64,000 nt of DNA from Trichoplusia ni (lineage: Eukaryota > Arthropoda > Insecta > Lepidoptera > Noctuidae), in assembly GCF_003590095.1 (NCBI RefSeq), contig NC_039505.1, positions 2,356,001 through 2,420,000 of the forward strand, written 5' to 3'. A program made the position numbers and the translations under genes. The notes under the pieces were generated by a model. It had not been told where the DNA came from and searched no databases. It saw only the letters and a program-made list of their open reading frames with translations. Each line of letters opens with the position of its first letter. Positions within the stretch are counted from its first letter, which is position 1. Positions 49,787-60,403 of this stretch are shown here, piece after piece.

Positions 49787-51398
49787 AGACATCGTACCGA
49801 ATCCGTGGACCAGGAGTTCTGGACATGATTCCAGACCCCCCTGCGTTGGAATTTTTCATCGGTCTTTTCATGAAAATTGCATTTTTTTCGCGATTTTACA
49901 ATGCAATGTAAATAAAACACAAAAAACTGCTCCCGATCAGCTGATTCGTAAAGGTACTCGTCGGTCATCGCTCTCTCGCAAATCTAACCGAAAGTGACGT
50001 CGATTACATGTGCGTCAACCGTAAGAGATAGCGCAACTATTGCGCGCTCACTCGCACTCATTATCTGAAATCCTGCCTACTATTTCTTCAAAAAAAGCCG
50101 CGCGCTTTGTAGGCACCGCTAGCCGCCTTTGTCGACGCCGCCAGCGCGCCGACAAACACCTTCAGCGGTATCGGCGAGGGACGTACCTGTGACACTGGAT
50201 AAAATTTTACATCGATTAATTTGTTACACGGCATCCATGTTATAAAAAAAGAAACACCTTCTCAGCGTTTATGAACTTATCACGAATTTCATCAAAACCT
50301 TTTATTATTAACAGTTTGTTTTTGTTTAGAATTCTGTATTTCTAAAACATGTTGTTATAAACAATAATTTATTTTTTCTAAAATTAAACTCTGTTTTGTT
50401 ACTAATATCCATTATCTACTCATGAAATCCCTGTATAAAAATCTTTATATTTTTTTTTCCTACGAACCACTGAATAATTATTCCAGTCACATAAAACAAT
50501 TATTTTCATACACAAAAGTACCTTCTATGATTAATCAATTTGAAAAATTAAGTACTTTATTATTAAGAATGATTTTACGATATTCACATCGACCTTATGC
50601 AATTTATCGATAAAGAATCATAGGTACCTAGGTCCAACACTAGTCAAAGGTAAAACCGAAAGTTCGGCTTTTTTCAAAATAGTACCTATTTTTACTCAGT
50701 CCGTTCCTTACCTTTATCGAATGTGCATGTGCAGTCGGGTAATTCGCGGACTAATTATCGTGTATGCAGACAATTTACTGTGTGAAGTGATATAAGTGAG
50801 TGTATTTTTTTAATTACGATCCTATTAGCTCGATAGGTCATTCTACCGCCCGGGAGAATGGCAACATGCTAATGTGTTATGGCGAAGCACGTGGCAATGC
50901 GTGTCTCGCGTTGAACATTTACTGGACGCGGTACTTTTTGCCCCGGGTTCAGCAGCAGATTTTGCGCCGCGCCCAAATTTGTGTGCACGTAGATGGCGGA
51001 CATTTCGAACCTTATCTGGTTAGAAGTGAGCGAGATTAAGGTAAGAGTAGGTTTGATTTAATAAAACACAAGACACAGATTGAAGTCAGAATAGTGTAAA
51101 TTGTTTGGTACATTTTTTTTGAGATTGTTTTTCGTTACGGCATAACATTTTTTATAAACTGCGCGCGCGTTTCGATCGTGTCGCCGAGTGTCGCCCTCCT
51201 ACCACATTACAGTTCGTGTAAGTACGTACGCAGAGCGTAAGGATCGCGCGGTAATCAATTCATTGCGTGCTCAAAAATGACTAAATCTATAAATATTAAT
51301 CTCCGACGGTAGCGACTTCTTTAATATTAATTAACACGTTATTTTAAAGTCATTATGCGACTTTGTGGGTACGGTGTTCCTTCCACCCTGTATAAGTA
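49787..51398. mobile_element. 1.6-kb insertion of unknown class in the LINE endonuclease region
   Basis: Interrupts the LINE frame between FLLICAT (51399 side) and TSEKIYIDF (49786 side). It contains a CpG-rich block (50000-50200), an AT-rich block (50200-50650) and a plus-strand DUF4817-like frame. The right end reads ccaccctgtataa, a word often found at such insect insertions. No terminal inverted repeat or target duplication could be defined. Confidence 0.5.
50800..51039 (+). CDS. Small protein with DUF4817-like helix-turn-helix
   Basis: 79-codon frame with the pattern NMLMCYGEARGNACLALNIY followed by RYFLPR. It resembles the DUF4817 motif (YGE--GN---A---Y--R-P) found at the N terminus of insect transposon-related proteins. 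A ggtaagagt donor-like site follows directly after the stop region at 51040, so the frame might be a first exon. The rest of any such protein is not visible here. It could be a remnant. Confidence 0.42.
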   Translation: MYFFNYDPISSIGHSTARENGNMLMCYGEARGNACLALNIYWTRYFLPRVQQQILRRAQICVHVDGGHFEPYLVRSERD

Positions 51399-51660
51399 GC
51401 ACAAATAAGGAGAAACTTGTTATCGCGAGAGGGAATTTTGATTATTATATGTTCAGGCAGAATTAAAGGAGGTAACAATGTTAAATTGCATGGCCTTAGG
51501 GTTTTGGACACCGCTATGAGAACGCCTCCACCGTCTTTTTTGTGGCTGACAGAGCAATTACGGTCACATCTGAAAACTAAGTAACGTTGGTCAAGAAATT
51601 CATTTTCAGAAATATCAGGCGTTAACCAGGTTTCGGTTAAAATTATGATGCTTGTGACAA
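51399..51660 (-). pseudogene. LINE family 3 endonuclease, N-terminal part
   Basis: Reads ETWLTPDISENEFLD, then KKDGGGVLIAV and LLICAT, the first strands of an APE-type endonuclease including the catalytic Glu (ETWL). The extreme N terminus is degraded. It is cut at 51399 by the insertion to the left. Confidence 0.7.
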
Positions 51661-52052
51661 TACGTTAATATACAATGTGTTCAATTTGGTCCTGATCCCT
51701 CAGCAGTTCTGATAAAAAATGGTTAAATTATTACTAGCCATGGTAGAACCAAGTAAATACAATAAAGTTAGCTTTAAGTAATGGAATTAAAATATAAGCA
51801 GTCGGATTAACAATACTAAGAAAAATGGCTCGAATACAAAAATTACAGATCAAGTACAAATTTCCAATTGTAAAGATCGAAAATATTAAGATCAACAGGA
51901 TCATGTGAATATAATAATACGTATATACGTTTAAAATTTGTGATGATTTGGGTATAACTAACAGAACAAAAATAGGAGAACCCATATCCACAATATACAA
52001 ACAGATATATGCAACTAAAAACATATCACTATGAAATGAAAAAGAGAAGGCG

Positions 52053-53116
52053 TCAAACATCAGATGGAGTCTCATTATCCGTGTTCTTTGGCTGAGATTT
52101 CGACTTAATCTTGATAGATATGTCGTCTTCAGTGCGAATAGGAAAAGCAGTAGATTCTTCCGATTCTCTGACCAGGACCGTTGCGTTTCTGACCCACACG
52201 AACTTAAATTTGTTAGCTTTAGCTGCATCGCGACATTTGCGAAACAACTCTTTGTTACGAAGACTTAAGATTTCGTTCATATAGAAACGACAAGGAGTTC
52301 CTGAGATACCTACGCGGTCAGTCCTTTAGAGAGCCGATATGCGTTCAATAGATTATCACGTAGTATACGAGATGTAAACTTGACGATAATATTCTCAGGC
52401 GGATTATTTTGAGCATGCGCGTGTGGAACACGGTGTATGGGTATTATATCCTTTGATGCTATTGTCATGTTGACTGCCGACCCAATAGACTCCAATATAC
52501 TAATCAAGTTCTCACCGCGCTTTTCAGGCATATTTGCTATTTCAATATTGCATTGCCTTGATTGTTGCTCCAATGTATCTATCTTTCTTTCAAGCAGTCC
52601 GATGGTTAAAGTCGAAGAATTATTAATCTTTAAATCCAACTCCCTTATGCATTTACTACAGTCGGCATCATAGAAATCTAAATAACAAGGTAAATTTAGA
52701 TTTCTATGGTCGGCATAGTTATCGGTGTCAAAATTAGCTGTAGATTTCAACTCAGTGATATCCTGCGTGAGTCCGACATATTTTTCGCCTAAATCCGACA
52801 AATCTCTCCTCATACTAGAATATTCCTCGCGCAATTCATTCACCTCACACTTAAGTTGACAAGAAGCAGAAGATAATGTGTTAACCTCTTCTTTAAGGCT
52901 AATAATAGCAGTATTTATATTGGAGAATTGGTTTTTCATGTTCTCTTTTAAATTAGAGATTGCCTTCTTCAACTCCGAGGTCAACGAATTCATCGCTTGA
53001 GTAAGCTCACATTCCGGCTGCTTACGTTTTCTTTGGGTGACATTAGTGCCTGCCTGATTATCTGAATGTAGGTCCAGATTGGACTTGCTTTTATTATTAT
53101 CCGGTGAGCGGAACAT
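52053..53116 (-). pseudogene. LINE family 3 ORF1 (coiled-coil RNA-binding protein)
   Basis: Start MFRSPDNN at 53116. The first 100 residues are polar. A long coiled coil (heptads through SLKEEVNTL and LREEYSSMRRDL) follows, then a nucleic-acid-binding C-terminal domain (IPIHRVPH, ENIIVKFTSR). A frameshift near 52310 separates the end (52053-52280, LRNKELFRKCRDAAKANKFKF), which matches the usual end of LINE ORF1 proteins. ORF1 proteins coat LINE RNA. The single frameshift makes this copy defective. Confidence 0.75.
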
Positions 53117-53160
53117 GGCGTAAAAAAAAAGAAAAAACGCGTTCAATAAGAAACAAAAGG

Positions 53161-53590
53161 TCTTGCTTAAAAAGTCAGATTGTAGGTATTACACAGGGCG
53201 CTAAGTGGTAGATAGCAGCGCAGTAATTCACCGCGATGACCTCACGCACAGTTGGCTCAGCGGCTCAGCCCGCCGCCTCCACTCGACGTTGCACGGGACG
53301 ACCGCCGGTTCGAACCCCACACTTCACACAACTTTTTCAATTTATAAAGTGTTGTTACTTTCAATATAAGCACCGACAGTAACAGGGACACCGCTATACA
53401 AGTTCCAAGATGGCGCGGATGGCAAACGACACTTCACACAAGATAGTAAGAGAGGGTCCAACAAAATTGAAAAATAGGCAAAAATTAATAGATCCAAGTT
53501 AAGACAATACTTTGCACAGTTTACACCAAAAAACAAAAACACGTCTGTCAACAGCTAACACAACAAGAATGAAGTTAGTTTAGAGAAAGT
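53161..53590. other. LINE 5' side and tRNA-like SINE region; no protein gene
   Basis: Between the start of LINE family 3 and the family 2 fragment. Apart from the tRNA-like head at 53245-53330, no feature could be recognised. Confidence 0.4.
53245..53330 (+). repeat. tRNA-derived (Pol III promoter) sequence, probable SINE head
   Basis: A-box-like tggctcagcgg at 53253-53263 and a perfect B box ggttcgaaccc at 53307-53317. The stem and anticodon arms do not fold as a normal tRNA by eye, so a tRNA-derived SINE or pseudo-tRNA is preferred over a tRNA gene. Confidence 0.55.
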
Positions 53591-53784
53591 TATTGAGATC
53601 TCGATTCGTTCCACAGTGTGTTTCGTTCCACAAATGTGGCTTCAGAGTGTCTATGATTTTCATAATAGTTTATTAGTGTTGAGCAAGACAATTTGTTACC
53701 AGGAACGTTCAAAAAAGTGTTATTAATTATATCCGGATCAGTAAAATGCGTGGGAAGGTTATGCCTCGGTTTAAAGGATGATAA
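53591..53784 (-). pseudogene. LINE family 2, copy C: linker fragment
   Basis: Encodes FKPRHNLPTHFTDPDIINN and FLNVPGN, matching HKQRLLPGHFDKPDEINAAF and FLDVPGN of copy B. It continues the frame that is cut at 60864 (SLKTTLS), so copy C is split by the 7.08-kb insertion between GATAA duplicates at 53780-53784 and 60864-60868. The RT beyond the linker is lost. Confidence 0.75.
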
Positions 53785-53813
53785 GAAAGAAAGAAAGAAA
53801 GAAAGAAAGAAAA
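53785..53813 (+). repeat. (GAAA)n microsatellite, LINE/SINE tail
   Basis: Seven or so gaaa units directly at the insertion boundary, next to the GATAA duplicate. It is therefore the 3' tail of the minus-strand element. Confidence 0.9.
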
Positions 53814-54869
53814 TATATTTATTTGTGCTAAAAAAGTGACGCATACACACAAAAACAAATAAATTAAAATAGAAAATAAAAGGGGGAAAATATGCGTCAT
53901 ATAACACAAAACGGCCGATGCTCAGCATAATGCTGAGACCCTACACAAGTCAGAGCCCCAGCGCTGATTTTCAGCACCAGCCGATGCTGACGTATAACGG
54001 CTATAGCCGGCTAACGGTGACATCACTAATTAATAAAAAATAAGAAAAAGCTGGAATATAATTATATACACACTAATTATAAAATTAAAATGTTTGTAGT
54101 GTAAAAAAAATAAATAAATAAATAAATAAACAGTGGTGACATTCTAAATCCAAAATATTTAGTAAATTATCAATTTTTTTTTTTTTTTTTATTTATATTA
54201 TCTGTCATAACATGAGTTGTCATGCCAAATTTAATTTATGGTCTGGTGATGCAATCAAATGAGTAAGATGGCGGCGCTTGTTATTATAAATTATTGAGTA
54301 ATGTGGATTAGCGATTATTATACCATAAAAAAGCTTTGATAGTGTATGTGTTTATGTGGTGCGTTATTGGGTGGATTTGTTTTAAGTGGATATATGTATA
54401 AGGCAGTGTGGGATCGATGTAGGACCGAACAAGTGCATATGTTGGTGACTGTAAATAAAGTGGTAAGTTTAAAGTTATAAATTAAATCCTAAGGCATAAT
54501 ACACAATCTGTTATTCAATGAATTAAATATATAAACATAAAGCGCTTAAATTCAATTAAAACTACACCCTAACAAATTAAAATATTGGTACTGACAATAA
54601 CAATAACAATTTCATAATAATATTCAATTAGTGCAAGGAAGTATTACGTACAAGGAAGTATTACATTTAATTTTATATTCAATTTAAAGAAGTAAATAAA
54701 TAATAGTAAATAGCAGTTGCAGAACGATGTGGCAACAGAGGAAGAGTCATGATACAGACAGCAGCAGTTCCAATGCCCAGCAGAGAGGTTGAGAACAACC
54801 AGCGCCACGGGAGATCTCCAAACCATTACCAGTATGCCATGACCCAGAGGTAGATAACAAACAGCATTG
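53814..54869. other. 3' region of LINE copy B; repeats, no protein gene
   Basis: Contains a SINE-like phrase (cagcgctgattttcagcacc, 53960s), a (taaa)n run at about 54110-54130, a 17-T run at 54174-54190 and a unique-looking stretch (54240-54480) with gatggcggcgc and a donor-like ggtaagt. No convincing coding sequence. Confidence 0.45.
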
Positions 54870-57631
54870 TTAAAGATGATGTGTAATTTGCTGTGATAGT
54901 AGTATGTTTTTAAGTCGACATTTGAATGATTGTTTTGTTTTCAGGCATCGCAATGGTGGTGGGAGATCATTCCAACAGCGCGTGGCTGCGAACTTAAAAC
55001 ACCCTCTGAATGCTGTAGTTCTGTGCATTGGTACCAGCAACGGGCACACCATGGAGCGAAGACCATGCTTTGAGTTAACATCTTTCCAGGTTAACTTTTT
55101 AAAAAGATATTCTGGGTTTTGTAACCGAACTGTGCCAAACAGCAAATTGGCTAAATGAAGCTTCCTTCTGGCGGCCATCTTGAGTAATTTAAGTTCATTA
55201 ATATATGGAGTAACATGACTTCTACGAGGAATATTAACGCAAAAACGAACACAGGCATTTTGAATACGTTGGATGACACGCTCCGTTTTTGATAGAAGGC
55301 ATGGTCCATACACTGTATCGCAGTAGTTTAATTTGGATAGAATAAGACCATCAACAAGCTGTTTGCGCAATGGGACTGTCAGATATTTCCGTATTCTATA
55401 TAAGACCTTCAACCTATAAAATCAATTCTGGAGAACATTGGTAACATGGTCCTCAAATCGTAGCTCTGGATCCATGACTAACCCTAGATTGCATGTTTGC
55501 TCCAATCTCTCAATTTTCTCTCCCATGATAACTATTTCAATATTGGCTGCCACTATTGCTCGTACTTGATTCCTAGAACCCAGAACCATAAATTTGGATT
55601 TAAGGGGGTTAAGAACCAAAGAGTTCGCCTCTGACCATTCAACCACCCTGTAGAGATCGTCATTAATTTTTTGCACCGCCGAAGATGCTTCATCAGCCTT
55701 GAGCGATAGGTACAGTTGAATATCGTCGGCGTACATATGGTAACGACAGTTAAAAAACGATTTAGTGATGTCCGCACTATATCAGATGAACAACAGGGGC
55801 CCGAGAATCGATCCCTGAGGCACGCCCCTAGACGCATGGAGAGGGGGGGATGCCAAGGTTGACCCGTTATCCCTGTGCAGCTCTACAAGTTGTGATCGAC
55901 CAGAAAGATAGCTTTTAAACCACTCCACAGTGTCACTATCAAAGCCATAAAAAGATAACTTAGACAGCAGAAGAGTGGTATTAATTGCATCAAAAGCGCG
56001 GGAAAAGTCTAGCAAAACCAGAATTGTACCCTCCCCTCTATCGCGTGCCTCTAGTATATTACCCACCACGTCGGCCAGAGCCGTCGCAGTACCCCTACCC
56101 TGTCTGAACCCCGATTGCAGGTCAGGAAGAATGTTATTGGCCTCAAGATATTCGACAACCTGAGAGTAGACTACTCGCTCCAAGATCTTAGATAGGCAGG
56201 GCAGAATACTGATTGGTCTTAGATCCTTAGTATTAATTGGGTTATTGGTTTTAGGTATAGGCCGCACGATAGCACAACGCCAGAGTTCAGGGAAAGTATG
56301 AGTGCTTATGGACCGGTTAATAATGTCTGTGATCACTTGCAAAGTGGTTGGTAGTGTGAGGCATAACATTTCGAGGCTAATGCCATCGATACCCTGTGCA
56401 TTCGATTTTAGACTTTTAATTATTTTGAGGACTGCTTCGGCCTTGGTCGCTGTGAGTGTAAAGGAAGTGTCACTAAACCTGTGTGATTGAAAATAAGACA
56501 GCTGTGAGTCGCTGTGTTGACAATTACCCGGCACATCTAGAAACGCTGCATTGATTTCGTCAGGTTTGTCAAAATGTCCTGGTAGCAATCTTTGTTTGTG
56601 GTCTGGCAACACATCTGTTTTTAAATTGTGCCATAGAAGCTTTGGGTCCTTGATGTTGTCATTAATGCTCTTAGCAAAGTATGCTTTCTTCTCACTAGCC
56701 AATGCCGTAATTGCTTGATGTTTTAAATCAAGGTAATATTTTTTATGTTCTGGCAATTTCGATTTGTGAAACCTATCCCTAGCCTCGTCTCTTAGTTTAG
56801 AAATAAGCCTGATATTGTCAGTTATCCACGGAGTGGGACGGGTTTTAAAAGTCTTCGTTTTGATGGGAGCGTGGAGGTCAAACAGATGGATCATTGCAGA
56901 GTTAAATGTTTGCACCATGGTGTTGACATCCATCATGTCACTAATACGCGACCAAGGAATGGAATTAAGATCCCTATGAAAGTAGTCTTCTAGTATATCT
57001 CGAAGCGGACGAAAAACTACATGAATTGGTTTAGGCTTCGGTTTTTTAAAAACTGTCTCACAAGTAATGAACGCGTGATGGCTGAGCTCCCTAATGCAAT
57101 TCACTTGGACGTTTCGAATCGCTGCATCAGTGCAGACTAAGTCAATAAGCGAGCTACTGTTACCTACGAAGTGTGTGGATGTTTGGACTAGTTGTGTTAA
57201 ATTAAGGTACCTAAAAAAATCCACAAGCTCGTTTGTTTTCTTGCTGTTGCCATCTAACATATTAACATTAAAATCCCCCATAAGTATTAAATTATCATAG
57301 GGAGCCAACCCAGCAATGCTAGAAGTTAATCCCTCCAGGAAAGACCCCAAGTCCAACCAGGGCGGACGATAGGCAGTGCCAATAAGTATTTTATTCCTGT
57401 TCACGTTGAGAGATAACCAGAGCTGTTCTACATTGGGTTGTACAGGATGTGCTCTGACACGCGCTTTAATTCCATCCTTAATATAAAATGCGACCCCCCC
57501 GCCACGCCCCCCACGCACAGATGTAGGTCGCGGAATATGCTTGAGCTTGTACCCACGCACACTAGGCGCGCGGTCCTCTTCACCCTTACGCAACCAAGTC
57601 TCGTTGATGGCCATTAAATCCACTGAGTAAT

Positions 57632-58717
57632 GGGGAATATGCATGATTTTTTTATATGTTTCTACTAGTTATTACATTACCAAACATACAAATATCACGT
57701 CCAAAATATAAACTATTATGCAAAAAATTAAATATTAAAATCGCGATCAATTTAAACGCGGCCATTTTGGCGCGCTTGCTCGTGACGTCACCATTACACG
57801 AGTTCGATGTCAACAGCAAAGTGATTGGTTTACAAAATTACCAAAAAATAAATAAAGTGAGTGAATATCGACTTAATTACCATGGAAAAGCACAAAAAAC
57901 CATATTATAAATATTGTGTCGTTCCTATGTGTCCAAATAACATCAACACTGCACCTGACAAAGTGTATTTCCTTATGCCGAAAGGTGAAAATCTAAGGAA
58001 AAAGTGGTGCAAGGCGATGAGAAGGGACAATGTATCGTGTTTGAGCTGTTTATACTGTTGTGAAGATCATTTCAATGTAAGTAAGGATATCAAAAAAGTA
58101 AAATACATATACAAATCATTCTTACTTTTACCTACCTACTTGTTTTGTTTACAAACCTCTACAAAACATAACCTAGTTTACAAAAAGTTGTAAAGATATT
58201 ATTAAAAATTCTTATTCGATATTCTAAATTTATCTTTATGTATGTATAAGTATTATTCATGAATAAAAACATCTAAATTATTAGAGTAAGAGGCAAGTTC
58301 GAGAGTAAAACCTCGATTTTCGGAAGATTATCCGACTGCGCTTTTACGAAACCGGTTTCAGTCATTCTCTAAGTCCTTCTTCACAATTAATTAATATTTT
58401 GAACACATAAAACTATTAACTTAAGATAAAAAAACAGCGACACAATACAATAACAATTATTCCTCCAAAAAGAAACCATACAAATAGCTTGTTGACAGCA
58501 GACGTCTCGTGTAAAACTGACGTCACGTTTTGTTCCACCAATAGTGTTGCGTTTCGAAAATTTGCGCGGTAATTTCAAAACAGCCACTTTTTGATGATTA
58601 AATTTCATTATTAAATTAAAATAAATTCTAAAAATAATTGTATAGTGTGTTTTCAGTAGCAATAAATATTACAAAAAAAAATATTTTGTCCATATTTAAG
58701 TCACGTGCATATTCCCC
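57632..58717 (+). mobile_element. THAP element 1 (TIR-bounded, 1,086 bp)
   Basis: Ends ggggaatatgca and its complement tgcatattcccc form terminal inverted repeats. The flanking AT at 57630-57631 and 58718-58719 fits a 2-bp duplication within an AATT target in LINE ORF2. It encodes one THAP-domain exon on the plus strand and no transposase. THAP domains occur in P, Kolobok, ISL2EU/Spy-type and related transposases. The AT target suggests ISL2EU/Spy-like rather than P elements (8-bp duplications). Confidence 0.78.
57882..58076 (+). CDS. THAP zinc-finger exon (65 codons, ends at a splice donor)
   Basis: Start ATG at 57882 (MEKHKKPYY). It has a THAP C2CH finger: C-VVPM-C early, then FLMPKGENLRKKW and a final C-ED-HF, including the conserved Pro and Trp. 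The exon ends AAT|GTAAGTAAGG at 58076/58077, a strong donor, so the finger was the first exon of a longer protein. Without splicing the frame runs to 58193. THAP fingers bind DNA in a sequence-specific way. Alone it could act as a repressor or be inert. No downstream exon is visible inside the element. Confidence 0.8.
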
Positions 58718-58814
58718 ATTGGCCATTGCTATCAAAAACTCATCCTGGTTAGTTCCTAGAGAGCCTGCATTCAGTAGACCTAACTTAACACATTTACTTG
58801 GAGTCATTTGTGCT

Positions 58815-59050
58815 GTATATAGTATAGTAAATATTTGTGGAGTATGTATATTGTCATATGCCGTGTATATAATTGATTGTGTAAATGTACTGTGAATATA
58901 ATATAATAGAGTGGTAATAATTGGCTTATTTGTATATAGTAAAGTAAATATTTGTGTAGTATGTGTAATGTTTTATGCCGTGTATATAATTGTTTGTGTA
59001 AAAATGTACTGTGATTGTAATATAGTAAAGTAGTGATAGTTGGCTTGTTT
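58815..59050. repeat. Tandem duplication, 2 x about 117 bp, between LINE ORF1 and ORF2
   Basis: Units 58815-58931 and 58932-59050 share gtatatagta-agtaaatatttgtg, tgccgtgtatataattg and ttggctt-tt. AT-rich, in the LINE spacer upstream of ORF2. Confidence 0.85.
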
Positions 59051-59257
59051 GTATATATTTTTTGTGCAATATCAAGGAAGGAAAAAGTTATGATGGAAAG
59101 TTTATACAGTGTATTATTATGTAGAAGTAGTAAGCAAAATAGTGTCAGTTGAGTGTTACCAGACGCCCTAAACAAACTGTTGTCAGAACGCATATTTTCC
59201 GATTTAGCAATACAAAATGCAGACTTAAAAAATAACAAATATAAAAGTAATGAGATA

Positions 59258-60403
59258 TCACATTGTTTCATTAATAGGTCCGAATATCCTCGAAATGTCC
59301 TCATCAGTGCGGATTCTCTGCGTGGTATCACCTGGACTCTTCCTAGCAAGGATGCGGCCCCGCTTGGTCCACACAAATCTCCAGCTGAAGAGGCTAGCTG
59401 CATCTCGCGCCTTCCGAAACAACCTGCGATTTGTTTTGGTGAGGCGCTCATTTAGGAAGAAGCGCTGGGGCGGACCGGGCAAATCCAAGTCGGCCGTCGT
59501 CGCTCCACGGCGCACGCGCGCGCTCGCCAGCAGCTGGTCGCGCAGGTCGCGGCGCGCCAGGCGCACAACAATGGGGCGCGGCCGAGCTTCTGTTGGACCC
59601 GCAGAGTTGGTAGCGTTGAGCTGCTTCCCGCCGACCCGTTCCGCGCTAACAATATCGCGTTCGTCCAAACTCACCCCCAACTTGAGTCCTATGATCGCGG
59701 CGATGTGTGTTGGGTTGTCAGCCGCTGCCTCCGGTATGTTAGATATCTCGAGATCATTCGCTAAAAGCTCCTGATCCCTGTCATTTAACTCCCGCCGTAA
59801 CTCATCCACGATCCCGTCGGACGATGAGCCACCCGAAGAAGCCTTCTGCTCTAACGCGCTGATTCTGGCTTCTAGGCCATCAATGCGCGCGTTACAGTTG
59901 CGCATAGAGGTTTTTATCTCCATCATTTCAACCTCCATATCCTTGCGAAACTCCTGGATTTCCGCACGCATCGCACTCAGTTCCTCGAAGAGAAGGCTCA
60001 TGTTGGAGCCAGCAATTAGGGACATCTCCCGTGCCGTGATGTCGTCGACAGAAACCTTATCTAATGGCATAGAAGGAGTAGGAGATGGCGATTGTTGCTC
60101 GTTGAAAATAGGAGCAAGATCGGAGCGGCTAGACGTGGTGTTGGGCGTGCTAGTCTCCTCACTGGTTTGCCCTACAGGGCTTACAGTAAGTGGACTTCCC
60201 GCAGCACCTCTTACAGGGGTTTCAGTCCTGTTGTCCCTGGCTAGGTGTTTTTTGCATTCTGGGCAGCACCAGCTTGCGGTAACAACTGCTTTGGGAGCAA
60301 CGCCCACGCAAACTCGGTGATATTGCGCATGGCATTTACCGCACTTAGCGCTCTCTAGCGTCGATGTAAAGCGACCGCAACCTCCACACTTGACACCTGG
60401 CAT
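59258..60403 (-). CDS. LINE family 2 ORF1 (PHD-type finger, coiled coil, RNA-binding), 381 aa
   Basis: Intact frame starting MPGVKCGGCG at 60403. Residues 6-53 form a PHD-like Cys4-His-Cys3 finger (C-GG-C, C-GK-C, H-RV-C, W-CC-PEC). A Pro/Ser/Thr-rich linker follows. A coiled coil (about 140-200) contains MEIKTSMRNC and LEARISALEQ, and a nucleic-acid-binding domain (about 210-345) has DELRRELNDRDQEL and VVRLARRDLRDQLL. The end has FVWTKRGRILARK. PHD-bearing ORF1 proteins are known in CR1-like LINEs and bind LINE RNA. It lies upstream of ORF2 in the same orientation, separated by a 450-bp spacer. Confidence 0.88.
   Translation of the reverse strand: MPGVKCGGCGRFTSTLESAKCGKCHAQYHRVCVGVAPKAVVTASWCCPECKKHLARDNRTETPVRGAAGSPLTVSPVGQTSEETSTPNTTSSRSDLAPIFNEQQSPSPTPSMPLDKVSVDDITAREMSLIAGSNMSLLFEELSAMRAEIQEFRKDMEVEMMEIKTSMRNCNARIDGLEARISALEQKASSGGSSSDGIVDELRRELNDRDQELLANDLEISNIPEAAADNPTHIAAIIGLKLGVSLDERDIVSAERVGGKQLNATNSAGPTEARPRPIVVRLARRDLRDQLLASARVRRGATTADLDLPGPPQRFFLNERLTKTNRRLFRKARDAASLFSWRFVWTKRGRILARKSPGDTTQRIRTDEDISRIFGPINETM

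Larger units (their letters stand above)
45208..53160 (-). mobile_element. LINE family 3 (interrupted twice)
   Basis: Minus-strand LINE with ORF1 at 52053-53116 and ORF2 in pieces: endonuclease start 51399-51660, endonuclease remainder 48816-49786, RT and C terminus 45400-46886. It is split by a Penelope insertion (46890-48750) and by a 1.6-kb insertion (about 49787-51398). The 3' UTR extends to about 45208. Confidence 0.8.
54870..58807 (-). pseudogene. LINE family 2 ORF2 copy B (endonuclease-RT), two TGA stops and one insertion
   Basis: Start MTPSKCVK at 58807. The N terminus GLLNAGSLGTNQDEFLIAM is cut at 58718 by the THAP element and resumes at 57631 with YSVDLMAINETWL. APE endonuclease: ETWL, GTAYRPP, GDFNVN. 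RT: RPISILPCLSKILE, FSRAFDAIN, RGVPQGSILGP and YADDIQLY. The C-terminal domain ends ...QQITHHL. The frame 55782-57644 is otherwise open. TGA codons at about 55780 (just after GPLLFI) and 55421 (after NVLQN) stand where other copies have sense codons. It was coding until recently. Confidence 0.87.

Noticed and set aside
53245..53330. Functional tRNA gene
   Set aside because: A and B boxes are present but acceptor and anticodon stems do not pair convincingly by eye, so it was listed as tRNA-derived SINE sequence.
53785..53813. Independent host microsatellite
   Set aside because: It begins exactly at the target duplicate, so it is the tail of the inserted element.
57632..58717. P-element relative
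   Set aside because: The THAP finger fits, but the flanks show only AT (or no) duplication instead of the 8 bp made by P elements, and no P transposase sequence is present.
58804..59451. Minus-strand 215-codon frame with repeated HKYLLYYIQ words
   Set aside because: It runs out of frame through the end of ORF1 and then through the AT-rich 117-bp tandem repeat. The peptide repeats simply reflect the DNA repeat.
59250..59774. Plus-strand 174-codon Arg-rich frame
   Set aside because: Antisense of the GC-rich LINE ORF1.
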